NCBI GenBank assembly: GCA_964487525.1
Contig: CAZAQC010000024.1
Location: 1 to 11,057, forward strand
Reading direction: 5' to 3'
Length of the DNA: 11,057 nucleotides
Origin: UBA2177 sp964487525
Lineage (GTDB): Bacteria; Patescibacteriota; Dojkabacteria; SC72
In this document: piece by piece, positions 1 to 6,879 of the stretch
Numbering within the stretch: position 1 is the first letter of the stretch
Layout of the letters: each line of letters opens with the position of its first letter
Notes under the pieces: model-generated
Seen by the model: only the letters and a program-made list of their open reading frames with translations
Told to the model about the DNA's origin: nothing
Database searches by the model: none
Program-made: the position numbers and the translations under genes

Positions 1-563
1 AAATCTGCCATCTGTTTATCCAAATCTGCCTTACTCTCTGCTAATGAACTAAACTCCCCCCCTATCTTCTCTACCTCAAACCTAAGCATAGATATTGTAC
101 TTTTCTTAATATATATACTCTCTACTAAATCCTTCCAATTATCCTTATTTAAGAAAAAATTACTTAACTTATACCTACTCTGCATATACAAATCACCCAA
201 CACCTCATCTATTAAAACCTTCATACCCTCTAACTGAACCCTCTTCTCCTCTATAGCTACAACCTTTGCATTTATCTCTACCTCTGTATTGGTTATATTT
301 TCTTCTAATTTGGCTATCTCCTCATTAAGAAGAACAATCTTTTGTGATATTGAATAATTACTATTACTAATTGCCTTAATCCTATTCTCTACACTACTTA
401 AAATACTCTCCTTCTCCTTTATTTCCTGTTCCTTCCGAGATATCTCATCCTCTAATATTGCTACCTCATTTGAATATATGGGAAAATTAAAAAGAGTTAC
501 TGAGTAAATACTCAAACCTAAAACTAAAAAAATATTTATGATTGTTTGGGGCACTTTTGACAT
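1..563 (-). CDS. Exported coiled-coil protein, EnvC/PcsB-like N-terminus (3' end beyond window)
   Basis: An open frame of 187 codons runs from an ATG at 561-563 off the left edge. It begins MSKVPQTIINIF and has one hydrophobic segment (about residues 10-31) that serves as a signal peptide or anchor. A long Glu/Lys-rich coiled coil follows (about residues 33-110, with runs such as EDEISRKEQEIKEKE). Next comes a segment with DLYMQSRYKLSNFFLNKDNW and more coiled coil. This order of signal, coiled coil, short 'L-Y-x-x-s' region and second coil is usual for EnvC/PcsB-type murein-hydrolase activators and CPR proteins that carry a C-terminal M23 peptidase. Any such domain lies outside the window, so the function is inferred. 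The start is 15 nt past the dgkA stop. Two upstream ATGs (577-579, 571-573) are each closed by a stop within a few codons. It has no Shine-Dalgarno, but a perfect extended -10 lies 6 nt upstream. Confidence 0.75.
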   Translation of the reverse strand, partial: MSKVPQTIINIFLVLGLSIYSVTLFNFPIYSNEVAILEDEISRKEQEIKEKESILSSVENRIKAISNSNYSISQKIVLLNEEIAKLEENITNTEVEINAKVVAIEEKRVQLEGMKVLIDEVLGDLYMQSRYKLSNFFLNKDNWKDLVESIYIKKSTISMLRFEVEKIGGEFSSLAESKADLDKQMAD

Positions 564-578
564 TACAGCATTATACCA
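564..578 (-). promoter_or_regulatory. Extended -10 promoter for the coiled-coil gene
   Basis: On the minus strand the sequence reads TGGTATAAT, so TATAAT (570-575) is preceded by the TGn extension, and then GCTGTA separates it from the ATG at 563. Transcription would start on or next to the A of the start codon. The -35 position (593-598, TAAAAA) is poor, as is common when the TGn extension is present. The site sits in the gap just after the dgkA stop, so this gene may be transcribed separately from dgkA. Confidence 0.5.
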
Positions 579-971
579 TTACTCTATAATGTTTTTTACA
601 AAGCCAATGATATATGGAAGAAACACTATTAATCCAGTAATTACAGACACACCTGAACTTACTAAAACTGCTCCAGCACTAACATCCTTAGCATATTTAA
701 TATTAACCTTGTACTCTAGAGATACTGTATCACACAGTGCTTCAATAGCACTATTGATTGTTTCTGAAATAAATACCATTGATATTACTAAACTCAAAGC
801 TATCCAATCAAAATGAGATACCCTAAGAATTAAACCTGCAAGTATTACGAAAAAAGCAAATATTAAATCTATTCTAAAGTTTCTCTCATTCTTTAGTATT
901 AATTTAATACCATTTCTTGCATGACCTTGGCTCTTGAAAAAACTTTCTGCTTGATATTTATGATTTTTCAT
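579..971 (-). CDS. dgkA: Diacylglycerol kinase / undecaprenol kinase family (DgkA-like) membrane protein
   Basis: The 130-aa protein is the normal length for the small integral-membrane lipid kinases of the prokaryotic DAGK family (Pfam DAGK_prokar). The family signature is clear: SETINSAIEAL at residues 69-79 with the catalytic and metal-binding Glu70, Asn73 and Glu77, then KDVSAGAVLV at 95-104. Three helices are visible (about 34-50, 55-75, 98-125). The N-terminal KSQGHARNGIK is the amphipathic surface segment typical of the family. Gram-positive-type members phosphorylate undecaprenol to recycle the cell-wall lipid carrier, and E. coli DgkA acts on diacylglycerol; the substrate here is undecided. 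The ATG overlaps the stop of the last pilin-like gene by one base (TAATG), so translation is probably coupled to that operon. Confidence 0.9.
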   Translation of the reverse strand: MKNHKYQAESFFKSQGHARNGIKLILKNERNFRIDLIFAFFVILAGLILRVSHFDWIALSLVISMVFISETINSAIEALCDTVSLEYKVNIKYAKDVSAGAVLVSSGVSVITGLIVFLPYIIGFVKNIIE

Positions 972-1294
972 TATTTAGAAACAAATCGTACTAACAGCTG
1001 TAACAACAAAAGTATAACCATAACGAAAATAAAACCAAGTATAGCCCAGGTTAAAGTACCCTGCGCTTGCTTCACCCTTGCAGGATCGCCTGCAGATATC
1101 ATCCACATATATCCACCCTGGATTATAAAGGCAATACATATTAACCCTGCTATTGGGAATAGATAACCTAAAACCTTATCTACCAAATTTGATATTCCAC
1201 CACTACCTGAAATGGTAGGAGGATTTTGAGCGTAGACAGAAGTACTGAAGAAGAGTAATGGAAGAAAATAAATAGTTTTTAATATATTTTTCAT
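971..1294 (-). CDS. T4SS_pilin-type small membrane protein 5, with signal peptide
   Basis: This 107-aa protein has a clear signal peptide (residues 1-22, ending SVYA before QNPP), a short Gly/Ser-rich exported stretch, and two transmembrane helices (about 42-59 and 82-103). Between them is the shared block GGYMWMISAGDPARVKQAQ (60-78). The block matches the other four tandem paralogues and the TrbC/VirB2-like 'type IV secretion system pilin' family described from Patescibacteria. Such proteins are thought to be processed and inserted in the membrane before assembly into a filament or channel, but no VirB4 or VirB6 gene is visible here to confirm that. It starts at TAATG overlapping the previous gene's stop and ends at TAATG overlapping dgkA. 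Confidence 0.8.
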   Translation of the reverse strand: MKNILKTIYFLPLLFFSTSVYAQNPPTISGSGGISNLVDKVLGYLFPIAGLICIAFIIQGGYMWMISAGDPARVKQAQGTLTWAILGFIFVMVILLLLQLLVRFVSK

Positions 1295-1569
1295 TATTTT
1301 GTAGTTAATACCTCGTTAATTATAAATTCTATAATTGTCGGAGACAAGAACACAAGAACCAAACCTAATAAAGAGTATACCATAGACCTAGTAGCTCCTT
1401 TTATTTTATCCTCATCACCGAAGGATAATATAAACTTAAAACCAGAAATTACTAAGGATATAACTACTATTATAACGGAGAATGAGATAGCAAAGTTTGC
1501 GAGAAAAATGACAAATTCAGACAAATTCTCATACCCCGTATTGTTAAGAATATTAAGATCTATCAACAT
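1294..1569 (-). CDS. T4SS_pilin-type small membrane protein 4, no signal peptide
   Basis: The protein is 91 aa, the shortest of the five tandem paralogues. It lacks an obvious signal peptide and starts with a polar stretch (MLIDLNILNN). It then has two helices (about 20-46 and 62-85) around the family block SGFKFILSFGDEDKIKGATR (42-61). In this copy the usual Tyr is Phe, and the loop reads SFGDED instead of SAGDP. I place it in the same pilin-like family on this block and its position; an accessory or minor-subunit role is a guess. The start at 1569 is the first ATG after the preceding stop (gap 28 nt). No ribosome binding site or convincing -10 is visible, so it is probably read from the upstream promoter. 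Confidence 0.7.
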   Translation of the reverse strand: MLIDLNILNNTGYENLSEFVIFLANFAISFSVIIVVISLVISGFKFILSFGDEDKIKGATRSMVYSLLGLVLVFLSPTIIEFIINEVLTTK

Positions 1570-1597
1570 ACGGGTTTTTAATTAAAAGTCTCAAGTA

Positions 1598-1948
1598 TTA
1601 TTTAAGTACGTTCTTTAGAACAAACTGTACTAAGATTACTGATATAAAACAGATAACTAAACCAACTATTGCATATGTTAATGATTTTGTAGCTTTTTCA
1701 ACTTTTGCTTCATCACCACCTGCTGTTATATACATGTATCCACTTCCTATTAAAACAACAACACATATTAAAGCTGCTAAACCAATTGCAAGATTTATTA
1801 CACTAGAAACCCAACCTTTGAAATCACCAGTAACTCCTTCATTTATTCCACCGATCCATGATTCTGCATCTTGTGCAAATACTGCAGATGCTAAATAAGC
1901 GTTAGAACCTAGAACTGTTGCTGCTGCTAATGCTTTAGAAATTTTCAT
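1598..1948 (-). CDS. T4SS_pilin-type small membrane protein 3, with signal peptide (candidate major subunit)
   Basis: This 116-aa protein has a textbook signal peptide (residues 1-26, MKISKALAAATVLG to AVFAQ). A roughly 20-aa exported N-terminus with two Trp residues follows, then two helices (about 50-69 and 92-113) flanking SGYMYITAGGDEAKVEKATK (69-88). Size, signal and two helices recall VirB2/TrbC pilins, and the family call is T4SS_pilin. Unlike its neighbours it has a good promoter of its own (TTGCAT, 17 nt, TATAAT) and a leader of about 28 nt, so it could be made at a different level from the other four. Calling it the major subunit rests only on this promoter and the canonical signal peptide. 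Confidence 0.8.
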   Translation of the reverse strand: MKISKALAAATVLGSNAYLASAVFAQDAESWIGGINEGVTGDFKGWVSSVINLAIGLAALICVVVLIGSGYMYITAGGDEAKVEKATKSLTYAIVGLVICFISVILVQFVLKNVLK

Positions 1949-1982
1949 ATATTATCTATTTAAATATTATATTAATGTCACA

Positions 1983-2011
1983 ATTATATATAAAGCATAC
2001 TCAATATGCAA
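1983..2011 (-). promoter_or_regulatory. Sigma-70-type promoter inside the pilin cluster
   Basis: On the minus strand TTGCAT (2006-2011), a 17-nt spacer and TATAAT (1983-1988) lie in the 74-nt gap between pilin-like genes 2 and 3. A second TATAAT at 1966-1971 has a weaker -35 (TTTATA, 1989-1994). The predicted start gives a leader of about 28 nt for the gene starting at 1948. A small hairpin (GCATA/TATGC, 1995-2009) lies within the spacer. Confidence 0.5.
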
Positions 2012-2022
2012 TACTAGCAAAA

Positions 2023-2319
2023 TTACTTCTTTAAAACTGCAGTTAGAACAAAACCTATTATCATCCTTGCTAGAAATACAATTACCATACCGACTATTGC
2101 AGCTGAAATACCCTTCTGGGCCTTTTCTACCTTTTCTGGATCTCCTGCTGAAGTTATAAATGAATAACCCGAGGCTATTAAGATAATCACTGCGACTAAA
2201 GCGGAAAATCCAACAGAGAAGTTAAGAGCAGTAACTACTTTAGAATTTACAACAGATTCCAAATTTGCTCCGGATCCCCACTTTATTAACCCGTCACCTA
2301 TTCCACTTATACTTGTCAT
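2023..2319 (-). CDS. T4SS_pilin-type small membrane protein 2, no signal peptide
   Basis: The 98-aa protein starts with a soluble-looking, Gly/Ser-rich stretch (MTSISGIGDGLIKWGSG) and has no signal peptide. Two helices (about 30-50 and 71-95) flank the family block SGYSFITSAGDPEKVEKAQK (50-69), closest in wording to the last paralogue of the cluster (SAGDP). The basic tail LKK is shared with copy 3. It belongs to the same tandem pilin-like set, with its specific role unknown. It starts 13 nt after the previous stop with no Shine-Dalgarno. A weak TATTAA 6 nt before the ATG is the only promoter-like signal, so read-through from the gene upstream is more likely. Confidence 0.75.
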   Translation of the reverse strand: MTSISGIGDGLIKWGSGANLESVVNSKVVTALNFSVGFSALVAVIILIASGYSFITSAGDPEKVEKAQKGISAAIVGMVIVFLARMIIGFVLTAVLKK

Positions 2320-2332
2320 ATATGTTTAATAA

Positions 2333-2683
2333 TTAACTATATATACCTAATCCTAAACTATTACTTAATAGCAATAGTATAGCAACAGAAAGAAGAATTA
2401 CCAAAAATCCAATAATAGCATTAGTTAATATGTCCTTCCCCTCTTTCAATTTATCTGGGTTCCCTTGACTAGACATTAACAGATATCCTGAATATATAAC
2501 TAAAACAACAACACATATAACAGCTAAAGGTACGGCTATATCAACAACTGCATTTATAAGACCCTCTGTGTCATTTATAGACCCACCTTCAAGATTTCCT
2601 AATCTGTCACTCAAAGTATCTCCTAAGCTTGCAGCATATACTCTGTTTACGAAAAGGTTGTGTATTTTCAAAATAATGTCCAT
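2333..2683 (-). CDS. T4SS_pilin-type small membrane protein 1, with signal-like N-terminus
   Basis: This is the first gene of the five-member pilin-like cluster, 116 aa. The N-terminus (MDIILKIHNLFVNRVYAA) looks like a short signal peptide with a cleavage site near residue 17-18. An exported Gly/Asp-rich region follows (20-42), then two helices (about 44-66 and 88-108) around SGYLLMSSQGNPDKLKEGKD (65-84). This copy has Asn (GNP) where others have Asp (GDP). The tail after the second helix is hydrophobic (SLGLGIYS), not basic as in copies 2 and 3. TATAAT 7 nt before the ATG, just after the helicase gene, suggests that transcription of the pilin cluster begins here. Confidence 0.78.
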   Translation of the reverse strand: MDIILKIHNLFVNRVYAASLGDTLSDRLGNLEGGSINDTEGLINAVVDIAVPLAVICVVVLVIYSGYLLMSSQGNPDKLKEGKDILTNAIIGFLVILLSVAILLLLSNSLGLGIYS

Positions 2684-2696
2684 GAGCCCAATTATA
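2684..2696 (-). promoter_or_regulatory. -10 box of the pilin-like cluster
   Basis: TATAAT on the minus strand (2691-2696) is separated by 7 nt from the ATG at 2683, inside the 22-nt gap after the helicase stop. There is no convincing -35 (ATGCAG at 17 nt) and no Shine-Dalgarno. If used, the transcript would be leaderless or have one or two leader bases. Confidence 0.4.
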
Positions 2697-2705
2697 CTAT
2701 ATCAA

Positions 2706-5700
2706 TTATAAATCTGCATACTCGCATATAGATTGGTAATCACAAAACCTACATATATACCCAGGAGTAGCTCTGAATCTCCTTTCTTTAATACCATCAA
2801 TTACCTCTAATAACTTTTCCTTTGCCTTCTCCCTCCTCTTTTGGGACACATCTACCTCCAATATCTTCCCTGTTTCAACATAAACATATACTGCCTTTTT
2901 AACCTTAAAACCTAACTTCTCCTCTGCAAATAGCGCATACAAAGGTAACTGCAAATTATCCTTAATATCCTTCTCTTCCTTTTCCTTACCAGTTTTGTAA
3001 TCAACTATACAAACCTCAATAACACCACCTTCATTACTTATTAAATCTATCCTATCTATCTTTCCTACAAATACTGTACTCCCTATATGAACATTAAAGC
3101 TCTCCTCCAACCTTAAAGCTTTCTCATCCTTGTTAAAAGTATTTTCATAATAATTTTGAACTACATCTCTCCCCTCCTCCTTTCTTTCATTCTCGTGCTT
3201 ACTACTCTCATAACCACTACCTACCCAGTTCTTTTCATACAATTTCAACAGATCTTCTTTTGTTGGAACAGCAGTTATTCCATCTAGACCCTCTCTGGAT
3301 TGTATGAGCAGGGAATAGAAATCTTTAAATGTATTATGTATTGTAGTACCAAAAGATAGTGCTGCACTTGGCCTTTGAGGAACCCTTAATACATATGCAT
3401 ACTCGTATTTCCTTGGACAACTCTCATATACATTTAATTGTGAATAACTAAATCTTTTTACCAAATCCATTTTTGAATCATCATGCAAAATTGATTCAAA
3501 ATTATCTTCGTCCAAAATATTTAAACTCAAATCCATACCTCCTAAATTCTTTACATCAACACTCTTAAATTCTGCTTCTATATTTCTATCTAATATCTCA
3601 TTTAGAAACAGACTTGGTTTCTTTTTTCTTTTAGCATCACCATAGAAATATGCAGCCGAAAGAAAAAGCTTCTCCATTGCCCTTGTTGAACCAACATAAA
3701 ACAACCTTCTCTCTTCTTGAATGTCTGATTCTTTTTTACTAATATCTTGAAGAACTGTTTCTTTAAACAATTCATCTGGTATAGGAATACTTTCAGCTCT
3801 ACCCTGTGCTGGAAATCTCTGTGATACAAGATTAACTAAGAAAACAACAGGAAACTCTAGCCCCTTAGAACCGTGTACTGTCATTATGTTCACTCCGTTA
3901 AACTCATCCAAATCTGTTTGATCAACCAGTGGAGATTCCCCTATCTCAATACTGTAATTCAGGTAGTCCACATATTCATAAATATTTGATTCTGGATTAT
4001 CCTTTTCATAACGTTTTACTAATTCAAAGAATTTATGAATATTTGAAACTATAAAAAGATTCTCTGGATCCTCATTTTCTAAAAATGAATTAAGGTAGTT
4101 ACTTTGAGTAAGAAAATCGTAAAGAATTTCTAATACAGGTCTGTTATCTTTTACCTTCTTAATAGAAGAATCTAATATCATTAAAAGAGAACCCATCCCC
4201 GCAATTGCTTTTGGTGTTAGAACCTTACTTAGAGTTACTTCATCTATGTTTTTAAAACTTTCCTCACTATTTCCTTCACTTCCCAATTTAACTCCCCATA
4301 ACTCTTCCATTTCTTCAAAAAGAGTAACCTTCTTGTTCCTGGCACTTTTATTAATCTCTACATACTCCCTTGCAGATAATCCCCATATGGGCATAGAAAG
4401 CAACCTGTACATGGATATTTCATCGGAATAGTCTACTAAAATCTTTAAAAATGCCACTAAATTTTTAATCTCATCTCTAAAATACAAACCCCTAGACCCC
4501 CCTAGTTTGTATGGAATTCCTTTGTGTCTTAATGCTTGTATAAAGGACTCTGCATGAGCATTAGCCCTTACAAATATTGCTATATCTGAAAACTTGTATT
4601 TCCCCTTACTACCATCTACAAAAGATGCCTGTCCTTTTTCATCAAATACCTGACTATTGCCTCCCTCTATTACATATTCTTCATATCCTGTAAGTTTTAA
4701 TATCTCATCAGTAACCTTTTCAGCCTCTGAACTTTCATTATTGGCTACAATCAAGTTGATTGGGTTTTCATCTTTCTCAAAAGCACCTCTTGCTATTAAT
4801 TTTTTATCTATCTTTTCTGTAACCTCCAATCTATTAGGATTATTATGCTTAATTAAAGCATAGGAAGCATCTAAAATTTCTTGCCTAGAACGATAATTCT
4901 CAATTAAAACAATCTCCTTAGCCCTAGGATATGTTTCTTTAAATTGTAAAATGTTTGATATAGCAGCTCCTCTAAACTTGTATATTGCCTGATCATCATC
5001 TCCCACTACGGTTAGTAAAGGCCTCTTTTTAGAATCCTGCCTATTCCCTAGGACCAAAGTATTAACAAGAGCATTTTGTGTGAAGTTTGTATCTTGGAAC
5101 TCATCAACAAGAATATATTTAAAATGTTTTCTGTATTTAGAAAGCACATTCTCCCTCTCCCTAAAAAGTTTCAAAGTAAGTATTATTAGATCTCCAAAAT
5201 CAATCTTAGAATTCTCTATTTTAAGATCCGTATATGTTTTATATGTATTAGCTAATTCGCTACTTTTTAAGTACTCCTCCTTTTCTTCCTTCGTACTACG
5301 AGCCAAACCTTCTACATATTTAAGATATTCCTCTGGAGAAACATCTTCATCCTGTAATCTGGAAAAATGTGTAATTATGTCATTTAGAAACTTAGTAGGA
5401 TTACCCCTAGGTCTTAAAATCTTTAGAGGAAGATCATAGAAATGTCTTCTTAAAAAAATGTAGGATTGGGCTGTACTAATTAAAGAATATCCCCCGTCTA
5501 AACCAATATTATATCCATCCTCTCTTAGTACTTTGTCACAAAAAGAATGGAATGTTGATATTAATGGTTCTTCGTATCCATACTCCATCTCAACATCAAC
5601 CCTATCTTGCATTTCTTGGGCAGCTTTTTCTGTAAATGTTAAGGCCAATATTTCGGATGGCTTAGCATATTCCTTCTTTATTATATTTATAATCCTTTGG

Positions 5701-5807
5701 GTTAGTACTGCTGTTTTTCCTGTACCAGCGCCAGCTATGATCAAAAGGTCACCTTCATTGTATTCAACTGCTTTCTTTTGATTTTCATTTAATCTTATCT
5801 GAGACAC
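2706..5807 (-). CDS. UvrD/AddA-like superfamily 1 helicase fused to PD-(D/E)XK nuclease with Fe-S-type Cys cluster
   Basis: The 1033-aa protein is an ATP-driven DNA helicase-nuclease of the UvrD/RecB/AddA class. Its motifs are in order: Walker A AGAGTGKT (25-32, Lys31), motif Ia near LTFTEKAAQEM, motif II VDEFQDT (234-240), motif III GDDDQAIYKFRGA (about 270-284), motif IV NYRSR, motif V TVHGSKGLEFPVVFL (about 642-655) and motif VI EERRLFYVGSTRA (about 697-709). A RecB-family nuclease domain follows, with GKIDRIDL (about 914-921), VDYKTGK (about 935-941) and QLPLYA. Cys797 (SCPRKYEY) plus Cys1019, Cys1022 and Cys1028 (CRFCDYQSIC) match the pattern of the AddB/AdnB-type 4Fe-4S cluster that clasps the nuclease. 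Likely jobs are double-strand break processing or repair. The start is GTG, sharing a G with the upstream TAG (TAGTG), which implies coupling. No nearby in-frame ATG competes. Confidence 0.93.
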   Translation of the reverse strand: MSQIRLNENQKKAVEYNEGDLLIIAGAGTGKTAVLTQRIINIIKKEYAKPSEILALTFTEKAAQEMQDRVDVEMEYGYEEPLISTFHSFCDKVLREDGYNIGLDGGYSLISTAQSYIFLRRHFYDLPLKILRPRGNPTKFLNDIITHFSRLQDEDVSPEEYLKYVEGLARSTKEEKEEYLKSSELANTYKTYTDLKIENSKIDFGDLIILTLKLFRERENVLSKYRKHFKYILVDEFQDTNFTQNALVNTLVLGNRQDSKKRPLLTVVGDDDQAIYKFRGAAISNILQFKETYPRAKEIVLIENYRSRQEILDASYALIKHNNPNRLEVTEKIDKKLIARGAFEKDENPINLIVANNESSEAEKVTDEILKLTGYEEYVIEGGNSQVFDEKGQASFVDGSKGKYKFSDIAIFVRANAHAESFIQALRHKGIPYKLGGSRGLYFRDEIKNLVAFLKILVDYSDEISMYRLLSMPIWGLSAREYVEINKSARNKKVTLFEEMEELWGVKLGSEGNSEESFKNIDEVTLSKVLTPKAIAGMGSLLMILDSSIKKVKDNRPVLEILYDFLTQSNYLNSFLENEDPENLFIVSNIHKFFELVKRYEKDNPESNIYEYVDYLNYSIEIGESPLVDQTDLDEFNGVNIMTVHGSKGLEFPVVFLVNLVSQRFPAQGRAESIPIPDELFKETVLQDISKKESDIQEERRLFYVGSTRAMEKLFLSAAYFYGDAKRKKKPSLFLNEILDRNIEAEFKSVDVKNLGGMDLSLNILDEDNFESILHDDSKMDLVKRFSYSQLNVYESCPRKYEYAYVLRVPQRPSAALSFGTTIHNTFKDFYSLLIQSREGLDGITAVPTKEDLLKLYEKNWVGSGYESSKHENERKEEGRDVVQNYYENTFNKDEKALRLEESFNVHIGSTVFVGKIDRIDLISNEGGVIEVCIVDYKTGKEKEEKDIKDNLQLPLYALFAEEKLGFKVKKAVYVYVETGKILEVDVSQKRREKAKEKLLEVIDGIKERRFRATPGYICRFCDYQSICEYADL

Positions 5808-5944
5808 TATTTAGAAAGGAAAAATAATATAACAATGTAGAGGATTACTCCTAGTATCAAAGCTACTGTCAAAGCAAATAGTAATTTAGAACTGGGAAAT
5901 CTATTAATAAACTCCTCAATATTTTTCTTCAAATCTTTGTTCAT
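5807..5944 (-). CDS. Small single-helix membrane protein (45 aa) between nfo and the helicase
   Basis: An ATG at 5942-5944 opens a 45-codon frame ending in a TAG whose last base is the first base of the helicase GTG. The protein has a charged cytoplasmic start (MNKDLKKNIEEFINRF, likely amphipathic) and one strong transmembrane helix (about residues 21-43, LLFALTVALILGVILYIVIL), and it ends FFLSK. It starts 16 nt after the nfo stop. I do not recognise the family. The precise TAGTG overlap, same-strand packing and clean membrane topology argue that it is a real gene. It could tether something to the membrane or simply serve to couple helicase translation. No promoter of its own is visible. Confidence 0.7.
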   Translation of the reverse strand: MNKDLKKNIEEFINRFPSSKLLFALTVALILGVILYIVILFFLSK

Positions 5945-5960
5945 AGTTGATTCTTTAAAA

Positions 5961-6845
5961 TTATTTAGCTAGCTTCTTTAATAGCTCCACTTCTTTTAAT
6001 ATGGTTTCTGTTTTTTTCAATGCTGGGGTTTCTAGAATGAAGGGTATATTTTTGAATTTGGAATATTTCAATATCCTTTCTATTGTAGCTTCACCCAATT
6101 TACCATCACCTAGATTTGAATGTCTATCTTTGTTTGAACCACACTCTGGCATAGAATCATTAAGATGGATACTTTTAATATTGTCTATTCCTAATTCTCT
6201 GTCCAAATCCTCTACTACTCCATCAAAATTGTTAACCCAGTCATATCCAGAGGCATAGGTGTGTTGAGTATCCAAGATATAGCCTACCCTTTTCTTGTCC
6301 TTAACACCCTCTCTCATTAACTTAAGTTCAGTAAAATTTCTCCCTAAATTACTGCCTGTACCTGCTGTAGTTTCTATTAACAATTTTTGTTTACCTTTTA
6401 CCTCATCTAATACCCACTGTATACCGTAGGATATTCTTTCTAAACTGTCTTCGTATGATAGTTCTTGTTGAGAACCAGGATGAAAACACACCCCTAATAT
6501 CTCGCTATCTATTTTCCTTTTTTGTATTTCATTCGCTACTCTTTCTGCAAAATCTAAGTATACAACTAAGCCCATTTTTCCTAAGTGAAATAGCTGTTTG
6601 TCTTTTCTTGCCAGATTGGTTAAATATATTCCATGTATTAAGATCCTTTTGATATTAGATTTCTCCAATTCATTAACAAATTTATTAATATCCTCATCTG
6701 ATATTAATTTTGTAGCCCACCTCATAGGGGCAGTTGGCATTATTTGTATGCTATTTACTCCATACTTTTCACCATTTTTTATTGAATTTTCGATACCACC
6801 AGATGATGATACATGAATACCTAAGTACATAACATATTCTAGCAT
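5961..6845 (-). CDS. nfo: Endonuclease IV (AP endonuclease, Nfo)
   Basis: The 294-aa TIM-barrel enzyme cleaves DNA 5' to abasic sites in base-excision repair. All nine residues matching the trinuclear zinc ligands of E. coli Nfo are present: His71 (HGIYLTNLA), His122 (FHPGS), Glu158 (IETTAGTGSNLG), Asp192 and His195 (DTQHTYASGYD), His227 (HLNDS), Asp240 and His242 (DRHSNLGDG), and Glu272 (ETP). The barrel start IHVSSSGG corresponds to AHVSAAGG. The DNA-recognition segment is unusual, reading QIMPTAPMRW where E. coli has a FxKNQRQW-type run. The start is open: ATG 6845 gives MLEYVMYLG, whereas ATG 6830 gives MYLGIHV, which aligns with E. coli MKYIGAHV and has TGCTAGAAT 5 nt upstream. I think 6830 is at least as likely. 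The gene leads an operon with the 45-aa membrane protein and the helicase-nuclease, a coherent DNA repair set. Confidence 0.95.
   Translation of the reverse strand: MLEYVMYLGIHVSSSGGIENSIKNGEKYGVNSIQIMPTAPMRWATKLISDEDINKFVNELEKSNIKRILIHGIYLTNLARKDKQLFHLGKMGLVVYLDFAERVANEIQKRKIDSEILGVCFHPGSQQELSYEDSLERISYGIQWVLDEVKGKQKLLIETTAGTGSNLGRNFTELKLMREGVKDKKRVGYILDTQHTYASGYDWVNNFDGVVEDLDRELGIDNIKSIHLNDSMPECGSNKDRHSNLGDGKLGEATIERILKYSKFKNIPFILETPALKKTETILKEVELLKKLAK
6831..6844 (-). promoter_or_regulatory. Possible extended -10 for nfo starting at 6830
   Basis: Minus-strand TGCTAGAAT lies 5 nt before the second in-frame ATG of nfo (6828-6830). It has the same spacing pattern as the other leaderless-type starts in this window. 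If this is the real promoter, the first ATG (6845) is untranslated, and the protein is 289 aa. Confidence 0.3.
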
Positions 6846-6862
6846 AGATATGGATAATGAAG

Positions 6863-6868
6863 TATAAT
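6863..6868 (+). promoter_or_regulatory. -10 box for tRNA-Ser
   Basis: TATAAT lies 11 nt before the first base of the tRNA, so the primary transcript would have a 5' leader of about five bases for RNase P to remove. The -35 position at 17 nt (6840-6845, TAGCAT) is poor and falls within the start region of nfo, so the two divergent promoters overlap in the 34-nt gap. Confidence 0.5.
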
Positions 6869-6879
6869 TATGGCTGTTT

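Noticed and set aside
538..1166. Two plus-strand open frames of 92 and 81 codons
   Set aside because: They are antisense to dgkA and to the last pilin-like gene, and arise from the low use of stop triplets in AT-rich hydrophobic genes.
1576..1587. 12-bp palindrome TTTTAATTAAAA between pilin-like genes 3 and 4
   Set aside because: Such A/T palindromes are expected by chance in this composition, and it lacks a loop or supporting motif.
1995..2009. Hairpin GCATA-TTGAG-TATGC as terminator of pilin-like gene 2
   Set aside because: The stem is only 5 bp and AT-rich, lacks a T run and lies within a better promoter match, so I kept the promoter.
2333..2683. The pilin-like cluster as type IV (PilA) pilins
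   Set aside because: There is no prepilin peptidase motif (G-F-x4-E at the start of an N-terminal helix). Two helices with a short G-D/N-P loop fit the TrbC/VirB2-like type instead.
5080..5439. 119-codon plus-strand open frame
   Set aside because: It is fully antisense to the helicase domain, whose motif II and neighbouring sequence are clearly coding on the other strand.
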